Origin: JAKPQD01 sp029572965 | Lineage (GTDB): Bacteria > Bacteroidota > Bacteroidia > Bacteroidales > DTGW01 | Length of the DNA: 38,009 bases | Assembly: GCA_035374585.1 (NCBI GenBank) | Contig: DAOSPF010000034.1 | Span: 1-38,009, forward strand | Direction: 5' to 3' | Shown here: piece after piece, positions 25,804 to 35,409 of the stretch | Numbering within the stretch: the stretch's first letter is position 1 | Layout of the letters: each line of letters starts with the position of its first letter | Notes under the pieces: model-generated | What the model was told of the DNA's origin: nothing | Databases searched by the model: none | What the model saw: only the letters and a program-made list of their open reading frames with translations | Translations under genes and position numbers: made by a program

Positions 25804-27068
25804 TTCAATATTTTAAGGTATATCAACTCCAACCTCTTGTTTACCGTCTTCAAAATTTTCACTTGGAAATGGTCTATTTCAAAAACCTGATTTTGGGCCG
25901 GGATGCTATCTAACTTATACACCACAAAACCTGCAAGCGTATTGTAATTTTCATCTTCCTGTATATTGAGCTGGAATTTAGAGTTCAGCGTTTCAATATC
26001 TATTTTGCCCGAAAAGATGTAGCTATCTTCAGAAAGTTGTTTTTCAACAATGTCGTTTTTGTCGTGTTCATCTTCTATTTCCCCGAAAATTTCTTCCATA
26101 ATATCCTCAATAGTAACAATACCTGAGGTGCCGCCAAACTCATCTACCACAACCGCCAGGCTTTTCCTTTCCTGCAAAAGGCTATGCAGCAAATTGTTGG
26201 CATTCATCGTTTCCGGGACAAAAGGAGCCGGGATAATTCGGGTTTTTATGTTATTCGGGTTTTTTATAAAATCTTTAATATTGATATAACCGATGATATT
26301 GTCAATATTTTCTTTATAAACCAAAAGTTTTGAAAACCCTGACTCGATAAACTTATTTTTAACATTGTCAATAGAAGTTTTGATATCTACGGCAACCAGT
26401 TCAGTCCTGGGAATCATACAGTCGCGGACTTTGACACTCGAAAAATCAAGGGCATTTCTGAAAAGTCTTATTTCATGTTCGGTATCAATGTCCTGAATCT
26501 GTTTATCTTCGGTTTGTTCCAGCAGATAGGATATATCCAGCTTGCTAAAAACTTCTTTGGTGTTTTTGGTATCGCTATTTTTGCCCACCAGCTTTAGTAT
26601 CCATTCCGAGAACATCATGATTAATTTTGCCGGGATGTACAAAATGAGATAAAAAACAAACAGGGGAACACTTAAGTAATTCAAAAAAAAGTTAGGGTTT
26701 AAGCGGAATATAAACTTAGGGAAGAACTCTCCGGCAGTAATTATAAGCAACGTAGAAATGATGGTTTGTAAAACAAAGACAGACACTTCGTTATTGAGTA
26801 CTTGCATAAGCGGAGCCGAGAGCATCTTTGCCATTATCAAACCATAGATAACCAAAACCAGGTTATTGGCCAAAAGCACTACTGCAATATATTGCGAAGG
26901 GTTTTTAACAAAAATCTGTACTATGCCCGATGTAAATATTCCGCTTTTCCGGTCCAGCTCAATCCTTAGGCGATTGGCCGAAACAAAAGCAATTTCCATG
27001 CCTGAAAAAAATGCTGAAACTAAAAGGCATAAAATAACTAAAAACCACGATGAGGACAACAATTCCAT
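25800..27068 (-). CDS. CNNM/CorC-family membrane protein with CBS domains (HlyC/CorC type, GldE-like)
   Basis: 422 aa. N-terminal CNNM (DUF21) transmembrane domain, about 1-185, with four hydrophobic segments and FFSGMEIAFVSANRLRIE; then a CBS pair (about 205-330: VRDCMIPRTELVAVD, GFSKLLVYKENIDNIIGYINIKD, LAVVVDEFGGTSGIVTIEDIMEEIFGEIEDEHD); then a CorC/HlyC accessory domain (about 345-420). Family members are linked to magnesium or other divalent-cation export. GldE, needed for gliding in some Bacteroidota, has the same layout, but no other gld gene is nearby, so I do not assign that role. Its gene converges on the aldo/keto reductase with overlapping stops. Confidence 0.9.
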   Translation of the reverse strand: MELLSSSWFLVILCLLVSAFFSGMEIAFVSANRLRIELDRKSGIFTSGIVQIFVKNPSQYIAVVLLANNLVLVIYGLIMAKMLSAPLMQVLNNEVSVFVLQTIISTLLIITAGEFFPKFIFRLNPNFFLNYLSVPLFVFYLILYIPAKLIMMFSEWILKLVGKNSDTKNTKEVFSKLDISYLLEQTEDKQIQDIDTEHEIRLFRNALDFSSVKVRDCMIPRTELVAVDIKTSIDNVKNKFIESGFSKLLVYKENIDNIIGYINIKDFIKNPNNIKTRIIPAPFVPETMNANNLLHSLLQERKSLAVVVDEFGGTSGIVTIEDIMEEIFGEIEDEHDKNDIVEKQLSEDSYIFSGKIDIETLNSKFQLNIQEDENYNTLAGFVVYKLDSIPAQNQVFEIDHFQVKILKTVNKRLELIYLKILN

Positions 27069-27428
27069 AAAAGGTCAATTTAACAGTATATTAAAATATT
27101 TTTGACACACTAACCTGCAATCAACAGAGAATGATATAACATCCCTTTAATTATCTGAATAAATAATTGTTTCATTTATCAGCCAAAAGTTTTTATTTGC
27201 AATCGTAGTCAACAAAATTAATGGGTTTCTTAATATGAAAATTCTTTTTCGTACAAAAAACTGATTAATTTCAACATCAATGATTTTCATCCCCTTGGGT
27301 AAGACACCAATCAAAATTTTGTTTTGACCGCTAAACAAACATATTTAAAATTTCTTTAAACATATTGGATACACAAACACTTATGTATTCTGTAATAAAA
27401 TAAGTACTTTTGCATTTTCCGAATAATT
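27069..27428. other. 360-bp intergenic region between divergent genes
   Basis: AT-rich. It contains the promoter element for the transglycosylase at 27405-27412. A 63-codon minus frame starting with TTG (27147-27338) has no recognisable features and I do not call it a gene. Confidence 0.5.
27405..27412 (+). promoter_or_regulatory. Candidate -7 promoter element of the transglycosylase-uvrA unit
   Basis: TACTTTTG followed by C matches the Bacteroidota -7 motif TAnnTTTG, 16 bp upstream of the ATG at 27429. No clear -33 element is seen. Confidence 0.4.
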
Positions 27429-28415
27429 ATGAAAGCATCATATAAAGTATCAATTATCATTGCAGGTCTGGTCTTGCTGTCTTTTTTGGGCTATAGCGTT
27501 GTTTGTGGAAGTTCTACCAAAAAAGTAAATGACCAATATATCATTAGTGCAGCCGAGTTGCCTGAGGCTTTAGCTTTTGCCGGCGATTCTGTTCCGCTCC
27601 AAAAGTTTGATGTTCGCGAGAGCCTTGACCGCGAAATACACATCAATATTTATTTTCAGTCGCAGACCATTTTGATCCTCAAGCGCGCTAACCGTTTTTT
27701 GCCTGAGATAGAACGAATACTTAAAGAAGAAGGGGTTCCTGCCGATTTTAAATACCTGGCAGTAGCCGAAAGTGGTCTTACCAATGTGGTTTCACCTGCT
27801 AAAGCTGCAGGCTTCTGGCAATTTCTCAAAAGCACAGGACAAAAATATAACCTAAAGATAACTGATGAGGTAGATGAACGCTATCATCTCGAAAAGGCTA
27901 CCAGAGCGGCATGTCAATACCTGAAAGAGCTGTATGGTATGTTTGGCAATTGGACATTAGCTGCTGCCGCTTATAATGTTGGCGAAAACAGGCTTAAAGA
28001 TATTTTGGCAAACCAAAAAGTTAGCTCATACTATGACCTTTGGCTCAATGAAGAAACGGCACGCTATATATTTAGGATTCTTGCTTTAAAACTAATAATT
28101 GAAAACCCTGTTGCTTATGGTTTTTCGATACCAGAAAAAGATCTTTATCAACCTTTGCAGTATATTGAGTTAAGTGTTGATTCTACAGTTACTGATTTAG
28201 CTCGGTTTGCGTTGGCCCAAAAATCGAACCTGAAAATGCTCGTATATTTCAATCCTTGGATAAGAAGCAATAGCCTTACCTGTAAGACAAACGAAAAATA
28301 TACTATTCGTATCCCTGCTCCGGGTTTTAGAGAAAGTGTTGAGAGCAGCAATTATCAGAGTTATCTGCAACAAAATTGCGACACGACAAGCAAACATAAA
28401 ACTACATCATTTTAA
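27429..28415 (+). CDS. Lytic transglycosylase, SLT domain (GH23, MltD-like)
   Basis: 328 aa. An N-terminal membrane segment (about 7-26) leads to a periplasmic protein. The SLT domain (about 95-215) contains VPADFKYLAVAESGL with catalytic glutamate E114, SPAKAAGFWQFLKSTGQKYNL and WTLAAAAYNVGENRL, typical of MltD-type enzymes that cleave peptidoglycan with formation of 1,6-anhydromuramic acid. The C-terminal 110 residues lack a clear LysM repeat. It is 20 bp upstream of uvrA on the same strand and probably co-transcribed. Confidence 0.92.
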   Translation: MKASYKVSIIIAGLVLLSFLGYSVVCGSSTKKVNDQYIISAAELPEALAFAGDSVPLQKFDVRESLDREIHINIYFQSQTILILKRANRFLPEIERILKEEGVPADFKYLAVAESGLTNVVSPAKAAGFWQFLKSTGQKYNLKITDEVDERYHLEKATRAACQYLKELYGMFGNWTLAAAAYNVGENRLKDILANQKVSSYYDLWLNEETARYIFRILALKLIIENPVAYGFSIPEKDLYQPLQYIELSVDSTVTDLARFALAQKSNLKMLVYFNPWIRSNSLTCKTNEKYTIRIPAPGFRESVESSNYQSYLQQNCDTTSKHKTTSF

Positions 28416-28435
28416 CATTCTCAAAGCATTTACAA

Positions 28436-31288
28436 ATGGCAGATAAGGCTTTAGACAATCAGTCGCAGCAAGCATTTATTGAAGATCCGGACAATATTCA
28501 TGTGTATGGGGCACGGGTACATAACCTAAAAAATATTGATTTGTCTATACCCCGCAATTCATTGGTTGTCATCACCGGATTGAGCGGGAGTGGCAAGTCA
28601 TCGCTTGCTTTTGACACTATTTATGCCGAAGGGCAGCGCCGCTATATGGAAACACTGTCGGCTTATGCACGCCAATTTGTGGGCAACATGGAACGCCCCG
28701 ATGTGGATAAAATTACCGGGCTCAGCCCTGTTATTGCTATTGAGCAAAAGACAACAAATAAAAACCCCCGTTCGACTGTTGGCACTATCACCGAGATATA
28801 CGATTTTTTGCGTTTGCTTTATGCCAGGGCTTCTATTGCATATTCGTACAACACAGGCGAAGCAATGGTGCGCTATAGCGATGACCAGATCATCAAAATT
28901 ATCAACGAGAAGTATAAAGGAAAAAAAATATATCTTTTAGCTCCAATTGTACGGGGACGCAAAGGCCACTATAAAGAGCTTTTTGAACAAATACGTAAGA
29001 AAGGGTTTATTCAAGTCCGTATAGATGGTAAAATAGAAGAACTCCGCTATAACATGCGTTTAGACAGGTACAAAACACACTATATTGAGATTGTTGTTGA
29101 TAAGCTTATAGCTGGCGAAGAAAATAGTAAGCGGATAAAAGATTCTTTAGCTGTGGCAATGCGCCAGGGTAAAGGTATTATCATGGTTTTGGAGAAAGAT
29201 GAAGAGAAAGTACAATATTTTAGCCGGCTTTTGATGTGTCCTTCTACCGGAATATCATATAATGAGCCGGCTCCGCATAGTTTTTCCTTTAATTCGCCAC
29301 AAGGCGCCTGTCATAAATGCAATGGGCTTGGGCAAATTGCAGAACCTGACATGAACAGGCTTATTCCAAATCCTAAACTGTCTATAAAGAAAGGTGGTAT
29401 AGCGCCTTTAGGTACTTACAAGAGTTCATATATATTTCTTATTATCGAGGCATTAGGCAAAAAGTACGATTTTACGCTCGATACACCACTTGAGAATATT
29501 TCAGAAGATGCCCTGAACACCATTTTATATGGCACAGACGAGCCATTGCAAGTTAAAAGTGCTTATGGCGGGCTTTCTAACTATACTTTGAGTTTTGACG
29601 GCCTTATCAATTATCTTAATCAGAATGCTGAAAAAGAAGACGATACCAAAAAAAGCGAGCTGAATTTTTTCAAAAATGTAGTATGCCCTGAGTGTAACGG
29701 CACCCGTCTTAACCGTGAAGCTTTGCATTTTAAGATTGACGGGAAAAACATTGCCGAGCTTTCTGCTATGGATATCGCAGATTTGGCCAAATGGCTCGAG
29801 GGGGTAGAAGACCGTTTGAGTGAAAAACAGCAAGCCATTGCCCGGGAAATATTGAAGGAGGTGAGGACCAGACTGGGCTTTCTGCTCAATGTAGGTCTTG
29901 ACTATCTTACCCTCGATCGTTCATCGCGGACCTTGTCTGGCGGTGAAAGTCAACGTATCAGGCTTGCAACACAGATTGGCTCGCAATTAGTCAATGTTTT
30001 GTACATATTGGACGAACCAAGTATCGGTCTTCACCCGCGCGATAATAAAAGGCTGATAAAATCGTTGCAAAATCTTCGTGATGCAAACAATTCGGTAATA
30101 GTTGTTGAGCATGACCGCGAAATGATTGAATCTGCTGATTATGTTATTGACATGGGGCCTAAAGCCGGACGTCATGGGGGCGATGTTTGTGCTCATGGGA
30201 AACCCGAAGATTTGAAAAATTATTGTTCTATAACATCTTTGTACCTGACTAACAAAAGAAAAATAGACGTCCCTGACAAGAGAAGAAAAGGAAATGGCAA
30301 AACTATCACGCTGATAGGCGCTACCGGCAATAATCTTAAGAATGTGGACATTGAAATTCCCCTTGGAATGATGGTATGTATAACAGGCGTTTCAGGTAGC
30401 GGAAAATCTTCTCTGATAAACCAAACCTTACAGCCTATTTTAAGCCAGCATTTCTATCGTTCGTTAACAGATCCTCTTCCTTATAAAGAAATTAGAGGCC
30501 TTGAGAATATTGATAAAGTTATAGAGGTTGACCAGTCGCCTCTTGGCCGTACCCCACGTTCCAATCCGGCAACTTATACAGGGGTTTTTACAGATATTCG
30601 TAAATTATTTGAGCTTACGCCTGATGCAAAGATACGTGGTTTTGGGCCAGGCCGTTTTTCTTTTAATGTAAAGGGCGGACGTTGCGAAGCTTGTAAAGGA
30701 GCTGGCATTCAAATTGTCGAAATGAATTTTTTGCCTGATATTTCTGTCGTTTGTAAAGAATGTAATGGCAAACGTTACAACCGTGAAACATTGGAAGTAC
30801 GTTATAAAGGAGAAACTATCAGCGATATTTTGGATATGACCATTGACCGTGCCGTGGACTTTTTTGCCAACATTCCTGCTATACACCGCAAATTAGATAC
30901 CTTGAAACAGGTTGGACTTGGATATATTACACTTGGTCAGCAGGCTACTACGTTGTCGGGTGGTGAGTCACAGCGTGTAAAGCTTGCCGCTGAGCTTGCC
31001 CGAAAAGATACCGGAAAAACTTTATATATTTTGGACGAACCTACTACAGGGCTTCATTTTGAAGACATCCGTATTCTTATTGATGTACTCAACAAGCTGG
31101 TTGAGAAAGGCAATTCGGTAGTCATCATCGAACACAACACAGATATTATGAAGGTAGCCGACTATATCATAGACCTTGGCCCTGATGGAGGCAAACGTGG
31201 AGGAAATATTGTCAATGCCGGCACCCCGGAGTTTATTGTTAAATCTGCTAAAGGCTTTACTGCACAATATTTGAAAAATGAATTATAA
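28436..31288 (+). CDS. uvrA: Excinuclease ABC subunit UvrA
   Basis: 950 aa, normal full length. Two ABC ATPase modules: the first with Walker A GLSGSGKS (48-55), signature LSGGESQRIRLA and Walker B LYILDEPSIGLHPRDN; the second with GVSGSGKSS, LSGGESQRVKLA and LYILDEPTTGLHFEDI. Zinc-binding cysteine modules are present (CHKCNGLGQ / CPECNGTRLNRE, and CEACKGAG / CKECNGKRYNRET). It recognises bulky DNA damage in nucleotide excision repair and loads UvrB. No other uvr gene is in the window. Partner genes in the transcript concern the cell wall, so the linkage is probably incidental. Confidence 0.97.
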   Translation: MADKALDNQSQQAFIEDPDNIHVYGARVHNLKNIDLSIPRNSLVVITGLSGSGKSSLAFDTIYAEGQRRYMETLSAYARQFVGNMERPDVDKITGLSPVIAIEQKTTNKNPRSTVGTITEIYDFLRLLYARASIAYSYNTGEAMVRYSDDQIIKIINEKYKGKKIYLLAPIVRGRKGHYKELFEQIRKKGFIQVRIDGKIEELRYNMRLDRYKTHYIEIVVDKLIAGEENSKRIKDSLAVAMRQGKGIIMVLEKDEEKVQYFSRLLMCPSTGISYNEPAPHSFSFNSPQGACHKCNGLGQIAEPDMNRLIPNPKLSIKKGGIAPLGTYKSSYIFLIIEALGKKYDFTLDTPLENISEDALNTILYGTDEPLQVKSAYGGLSNYTLSFDGLINYLNQNAEKEDDTKKSELNFFKNVVCPECNGTRLNREALHFKIDGKNIAELSAMDIADLAKWLEGVEDRLSEKQQAIAREILKEVRTRLGFLLNVGLDYLTLDRSSRTLSGGESQRIRLATQIGSQLVNVLYILDEPSIGLHPRDNKRLIKSLQNLRDANNSVIVVEHDREMIESADYVIDMGPKAGRHGGDVCAHGKPEDLKNYCSITSLYLTNKRKIDVPDKRRKGNGKTITLIGATGNNLKNVDIEIPLGMMVCITGVSGSGKSSLINQTLQPILSQHFYRSLTDPLPYKEIRGLENIDKVIEVDQSPLGRTPRSNPATYTGVFTDIRKLFELTPDAKIRGFGPGRFSFNVKGGRCEACKGAGIQIVEMNFLPDISVVCKECNGKRYNRETLEVRYKGETISDILDMTIDRAVDFFANIPAIHRKLDTLKQVGLGYITLGQQATTLSGGESQRVKLAAELARKDTGKTLYILDEPTTGLHFEDIRILIDVLNKLVEKGNSVVIIEHNTDIMKVADYIIDLGPDGGKRGGNIVNAGTPEFIVKSAKGFTAQYLKNEL

Positions 31289-31406
31289 TATTTACCCTTG
31301 ATTATTAAATTTTGAAAAAGTTAAAGAAGTAAGGGCCCGATGCAAGAGTAACACGTTTATGGTTAATAACTCAAATTTAAAATTTTAGCTTCCTCATTAT
31401 TTTTTA

Positions 31407-32069
31407 TTAGGGGATATTTACTTTTTCTCCTAAATATTTGGGCATCGTTTGATTGTATAAATCCCAATATACCAACAAACGTGCAGGAAATTCGCGCAAC
31501 AGTGTTTTTAACCCCCTGATAATACCTACGCCGGTAGCTCTGTATCCTATAGCATTCATACCCATATATCGTGCTATATATATAGCCCTTTGAAGATGAA
31601 AGTTTTGCGATATAATAAGAACTTCGGTTTGACCAAATATCGTCCTGCACCGCACTACCGAGTCGAAAGTCCTGATACCCGCAAAGTCAAGATATAGTAC
31701 CGAATCCGGGATTCCCATCCTGACAAGGACATTTCTCATTTTTATAGGCTCATTGTAACTCATGTACTGATTATCACCGCTTAGGATGAAATATTTCACT
31801 TTGCCTTTTCGATAAAGCTCTACGGCAGCGCCAATCCTGTTGTAGAAAAATGGATTAGGGGACCCTTCTTTTAGTCGGTTGCTTGTCCCCAATAATAAAG
31901 CCACTTTGGTATTAGGGAGCTTGTTTGTATCTGTATAAATATAAGGGTTTGATTTTAAGGATATATAAAAATATGATGTTACAAGGATAACAATACCTAT
32001 AGTTGCAAAAAACGCAAGTATTTTTATACTTCTTACAAAGCGAAATGGTTGATTTTGAGCGGGTCTCAT
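31407..32069 (-). CDS. SanA/YdcF-like DUF218 membrane protein
   Basis: 220 aa. One membrane helix near the N-terminus (about 13-35) and a DUF218 domain (about 52-200) with KVALLLGTSNRLKEGSPNPFF, FILSGDN, EPIKMRNVLVRMGIPDSVLYLDFAG, RTFDSVVRC and VLIISQNFHLQRAIYIAR. It matches SanA, whose loss increases vancomycin sensitivity in enterobacteria, and is thought to act in envelope barrier function. It starts 70 bp after the HMA gene and has its own candidate promoter. Confidence 0.88.
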   Translation of the reverse strand: MRPAQNQPFRFVRSIKILAFFATIGIVILVTSYFYISLKSNPYIYTDTNKLPNTKVALLLGTSNRLKEGSPNPFFYNRIGAAVELYRKGKVKYFILSGDNQYMSYNEPIKMRNVLVRMGIPDSVLYLDFAGIRTFDSVVRCRTIFGQTEVLIISQNFHLQRAIYIARYMGMNAIGYRATGVGIIRGLKTLLREFPARLLVYWDLYNQTMPKYLGEKVNIP

Positions 32070-32087
32070 TTATTTGTTCTATTGTTG

Positions 32088-32095
32088 CAAAAATA
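32088..32095 (-). promoter_or_regulatory. Candidate -7 promoter element of the SanA-like gene
   Basis: On the minus strand TATTTTTG followed by C matches TAnnTTTG, 18 bp upstream of the ATG at 32069. The -33 partner is weak. Confidence 0.4.
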
Positions 32096-32139
32096 GTTGT
32101 TTTTTTGATACCCGCTTTCAATCGGCCAATAAATAGAAG

Positions 32140-32469
32140 TTATTCTTTTTTTTTGCAGCAGGCCGGAAGTTTGTTGTATGCCTTAAGGCCTGCTTTTACA
32201 TCATCAGCATCGTACCCCAGCCAGCTTATTGCAGCTTTTATTTTGTCTGCATTGGTTTTTGCCGGTTTATAAACTACAGTTAAAATTTTTGTATTCATCT
32301 CCAGATCAGAACTGACTACTCCTTTTTCATAAGCAAGCGCTGTCTCAATGCGTTCTTTACACATTTCGCATTGTGCAGATGTTTGAATTTTCAAGGTATC
32401 TGAACTTTGGGCTTTCATAAAGCCAGAAAATGAAAGCACTACAACTATTAATAAAATTATCTTTTTCAT
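32140..32469 (-). CDS. Secreted heavy-metal-associated (HMA) domain protein
   Basis: 109 aa from the ATG at 32469 (MKKIILLIVV); the longer frame begins with TTG at 32499. Signal peptide about 1-20 (FMKAQ). The HMA domain (about 25-92) has the metal-binding pair in SAQCEMCKERI (C34, C37), with a SWLGYDAD ending, and the protein finishes with ACCKKKE, a second cysteine pair (C104, C105). Such domains bind Cu(I) or similar soft metals. It follows the TonB-dependent receptor after 54 bp, so it probably receives or buffers a metal in the periplasm. The particular metal is inferred, not shown. Confidence 0.88.
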   Translation of the reverse strand: MKKIILLIVVVLSFSGFMKAQSSDTLKIQTSAQCEMCKERIETALAYEKGVVSSDLEMNTKILTVVYKPAKTNADKIKAAISWLGYDADDVKAGLKAYNKLPACCKKKE

Positions 32470-32523
32470 CTTGTAAGATTTTAACTTGTTAATATTCAAT
32501 CGCCATCAGTCATCAGTAATTAT

Positions 32524-34740
32524 TCAATCTTTCAAAGTATATCGTATTCCGGCATAAAACATACGTCCCATGACCGGCCCCCAAATCATTGATGCATCAA
32601 AGTAATTGCTAAATGGGGCATTGGCTGCTATTACAGGGTTCTTTTGCGTATAATTAGTCAGGTTTTCGCCCCCTATATATACATCAAAATGCTTGAAACG
32701 ACGTGTTACCTGGGCTAATACGTTGATAAAAGCCGGAGAATATTGAGCTAATTGATATTCAGCCGGGTTGGGGCTGGTATTAGGCAGTGGTGCACGACCG
32801 TTGAACTGGGTAGTTGCATCAATTTGCCATTTGCGGTGGTTAAAAGCATAAGATGCCGAAATAAGGCCCCTGTGGGTTACAACAAAAGGCTTGCTTTTCA
32901 GTTCACCGTGAACAGTTTGTTTTACATCATTGATACGATAAGCTGTATTAATTTCAAGGCCTTTCAAAGGATGAATATTCAAATCTGTCTGAAATGCATC
33001 AGAATAAGATTTTCCTTTCAGGTTGTAAACGATTATCGATTGTGGATTGGCATCAATGTCAACAACTACCTGGTTATCAAAGGTAGTATGGTAGTAGTCG
33101 GCAGACCATTGAATGCTTCGGCCTTCAACAAAAGCAAATGTTTTAGTAATATTAAAACCATAATTCCATGCTTTTTCGAGGTTTAGCTGTTCGGTAAAGA
33201 TATATTTGCGCGCACTAACCAGGTAATTTAAATTTTCGGCAATGACTTCGGCCGAATGCATGCCACGCCCAACTGATGCCCTGAGCACAATGCCCCCAAA
33301 TAGCTCATATTTAATATGTCCCCTTGGTATTAAATACCATCCATAACGTGAATTGTAGTCGTAACGGGAGCCTGCCATAGCTGTAAATTTGTCAGAAGGC
33401 GACCACGTGTACTGGGCAAAGAGGCCAGGTACAAACTCCTGCTTTTTAAAAGCCGAATCATTGAGCAATTGGTTGTAATTGTCGTAATTGGTGCTTATCC
33501 CTGTGCTTACTTTATGAGATGAGTTACTTATCATCGTTTGATAAATAAGATTTGCATAAATACTGTGTTGACGGCCTTTATAATCATTATACCCCATGAA
33601 TGAGTTGTTATCATAATAAGTATATGATGAAATGAGGCCAAAACCATTGTATTCAGTGCTGTCAACTACTATTCCTGTTTTTGAATACAGTTGGAAGTTT
33701 TTTATTTTCGACTCAAATCCGTAAATATCTTTGTCAAGGTCACTTCTTTGGTTGAAATCCATTTGCCCGCCTTGCTTTTCGTCATTCAAAAACCGGAAAC
33801 CAAATTGTTGCTCAACGTGTTCAGAGGTGTATTTCCAACGGTTGAATATGTTAATCTGTCTGCCTAGGGGTTGTTCAATAAATGAGTCACCATTTTCATC
33901 CATTTTATTGAAGTTTCCCGAAACATGGGCCATCAACATCCCGTTCCAGTCATGACCGCTAACAATAACCCCGTTGGCATTGAGCTCCATCCTTGAGTCG
34001 TTGGCTGCATAAACATTAATAAAAAGAGGGGGTTCTTCCTCAGGTTTTTTGTATTCTATATTTATTTGTCCGGTTATAGACTCATATCCTTGCAGGATAG
34101 AAGATGTGCCTTTAGAAATCTGAATTGCCTCCATCCACGAACCGGGGACATAACTCATCCCGTTTACAATAGATAAGCCCCTCATCAAAGGGATGTTTTC
34201 AAACATAAGCTGGCTATATATACCAGAAAGCCCCAACATCTGTATTTGTCGGGCACCTGTAACAGCATCGGCAAAACCAACATCTACGCTGGCATTGCTT
34301 TGAAAGCTTTCAGAGAGGTTGCAGCAAGCCAGTCTGTGAAGCCCAGCCTGGCTAATAACCTCTGTTTTCATTGGTTTTAAAACAGAAATATAGTTACCTT
34401 CCGTTTTTTTTGTTATAGTAACCTCCTCAATTTGGCTATTGGCAGACAATACAATGGAAATAAATTCTTCTTCAGGCTTAGTTGCTATGGTATCTGCTTT
34501 ATAGCCCACATAAGAAGCTATAATATTGGTTTTTCCGTGAGGTTTATTAATTGAAAAGCTCCCATCTTCTTTGGTTTGGGTGTTGATGGTGGTGTTTTCC
34601 CAAAATACTGTTGCATACGGCAATGCCACCGAATCGCCTTGCTCGTTAATATAATATACCTTGCCTCTCAAAACGCTTGATGGGTATGCCATAGCAAAGG
34701 TGAGACAAAGCGAAACGATTAAAATAAAAATTTTGTTCAT
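32524..34740 (-). CDS. TonB-dependent receptor of a heavy-metal module
   Basis: 738 aa from the ATG at 34740 (MNKIFILIVS); the longer frame begins further upstream without a signal peptide at its start. Signal peptide about 1-19, CarboxypepD_reg-like domain 22-100, plug about 105-225 (VTIT, then HRLACCNLSESFQSNASVDVGFAD, GARQIQMLGLSGIYSQLMFENIPLM, GTSSILQGYESITGQINIEY), then a beta-barrel. The di-cysteine C139-C140 in the plug is uncommon in receptors and suits a metal ligand. The gene lies between an HYC_CC_PP protein and a secreted HMA protein on the same strand. Uptake of copper or another thiophilic metal is the best inference; a metallophore is equally possible. Confidence 0.9.
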   Translation of the reverse strand: MNKIFILIVSLCLTFAMAYPSSVLRGKVYYINEQGDSVALPYATVFWENTTINTQTKEDGSFSINKPHGKTNIIASYVGYKADTIATKPEEEFISIVLSANSQIEEVTITKKTEGNYISVLKPMKTEVISQAGLHRLACCNLSESFQSNASVDVGFADAVTGARQIQMLGLSGIYSQLMFENIPLMRGLSIVNGMSYVPGSWMEAIQISKGTSSILQGYESITGQINIEYKKPEEEPPLFINVYAANDSRMELNANGVIVSGHDWNGMLMAHVSGNFNKMDENGDSFIEQPLGRQINIFNRWKYTSEHVEQQFGFRFLNDEKQGGQMDFNQRSDLDKDIYGFESKIKNFQLYSKTGIVVDSTEYNGFGLISSYTYYDNNSFMGYNDYKGRQHSIYANLIYQTMISNSSHKVSTGISTNYDNYNQLLNDSAFKKQEFVPGLFAQYTWSPSDKFTAMAGSRYDYNSRYGWYLIPRGHIKYELFGGIVLRASVGRGMHSAEVIAENLNYLVSARKYIFTEQLNLEKAWNYGFNITKTFAFVEGRSIQWSADYYHTTFDNQVVVDIDANPQSIIVYNLKGKSYSDAFQTDLNIHPLKGLEINTAYRINDVKQTVHGELKSKPFVVTHRGLISASYAFNHRKWQIDATTQFNGRAPLPNTSPNPAEYQLAQYSPAFINVLAQVTRRFKHFDVYIGGENLTNYTQKNPVIAANAPFSNYFDASMIWGPVMGRMFYAGIRYTLKD

Positions 34741-34846
34741 AATATATTGAGATTTAAATAAAACACAATGCATACCAGCATTTGCCAATTGTATTTTTTT
34801 ACCTGGCAGATGAAATAAACTTAAAAAGCTATGTATTGATTAGATC

Positions 34847-35341
34847 TCAACAACGAAAGTTATTTTGCAATATAAATAATAAAGGGGGGCTTATAAAAAT
34901 AGCACCAGGAGAAACCTGTATGTTGAAAAAAACTGTTTTTATTAGAATTGGAGAGGTAATAGTTTTTAAATAATGAACAGCCTTAAGTTTTAAAACTTTT
35001 TCAACGGTATAAAGGCTTGTAATGTGTATGGTTTGTTCTTGATTTGAGCAGCAAGCTTGTTGTATAACCGTTTCTTTTGCACTTGTTATGTTTATTTCGT
35101 TACAGCAGCCATGATTATCAAAATTGTTTATGGAGTAAACACTTTTGCCCAAAGCAAGGCAAGTATGGAAATTAATACTAATGCCAATGCTTGCTGTGGC
35201 AAAGATTAGTATTTGGATTGACAATATTATTTTTCCAGTTAGTTTCACCTGGCTATTTTTTGCAAATAAAACGTTTTCAGCCCAATTAAGTTTAAGAGTA
35301 AAACATCTTTTTATGTTAAATTTATTGAAATTTTGCACCAT
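34847..35341 (-). CDS. HYC_CC_PP family membrane-associated protein
   Basis: 164 aa. A hydrophobic segment (about 37-56) acts as signal or anchor, followed by INFHTC (H59, C61), then GCC (C79-C80), ACC (C97-C98) and SPP near the C-terminus: the spacing that names the HYC_CC_PP family of Bacteroidota, found beside TonB-dependent receptors and HMA proteins. Its role is not established; the His/Cys ligands suggest binding of a soft metal in the periplasm. It is first in the three-gene metal module, 106 bp before the receptor ATG. A start further in is possible because the first 35 residues are unusual for the family. It diverges from the gene at 35410 across only 68 bp. Confidence 0.75.
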   Translation of the reverse strand: MVQNFNKFNIKRCFTLKLNWAENVLFAKNSQVKLTGKIILSIQILIFATASIGISINFHTCLALGKSVYSINNFDNHGCCNEINITSAKETVIQQACCSNQEQTIHITSLYTVEKVLKLKAVHYLKTITSPILIKTVFFNIQVSPGAIFISPPLLFILQNNFRC

Positions 35342-35409
35342 GGTTTAATAATTGAAATCAACCTGAATCAAAATCATTTTTTAATTTTGGGAAATAAAAT
35401 ACTTTGCAC

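Noticed and set aside
25800..27068. Assignment of the CNNM/CBS gene as gliding protein gldE
   Set aside because: The domain layout fits, but no other gld gene or gliding context is in the window, so the specific name is not supported.
27147..27338. 63-codon minus-strand frame in the intergenic region
   Set aside because: It starts with TTG, has no recognisable motif, signal or ribosome site, and lies in AT-rich DNA where such frames arise by chance.
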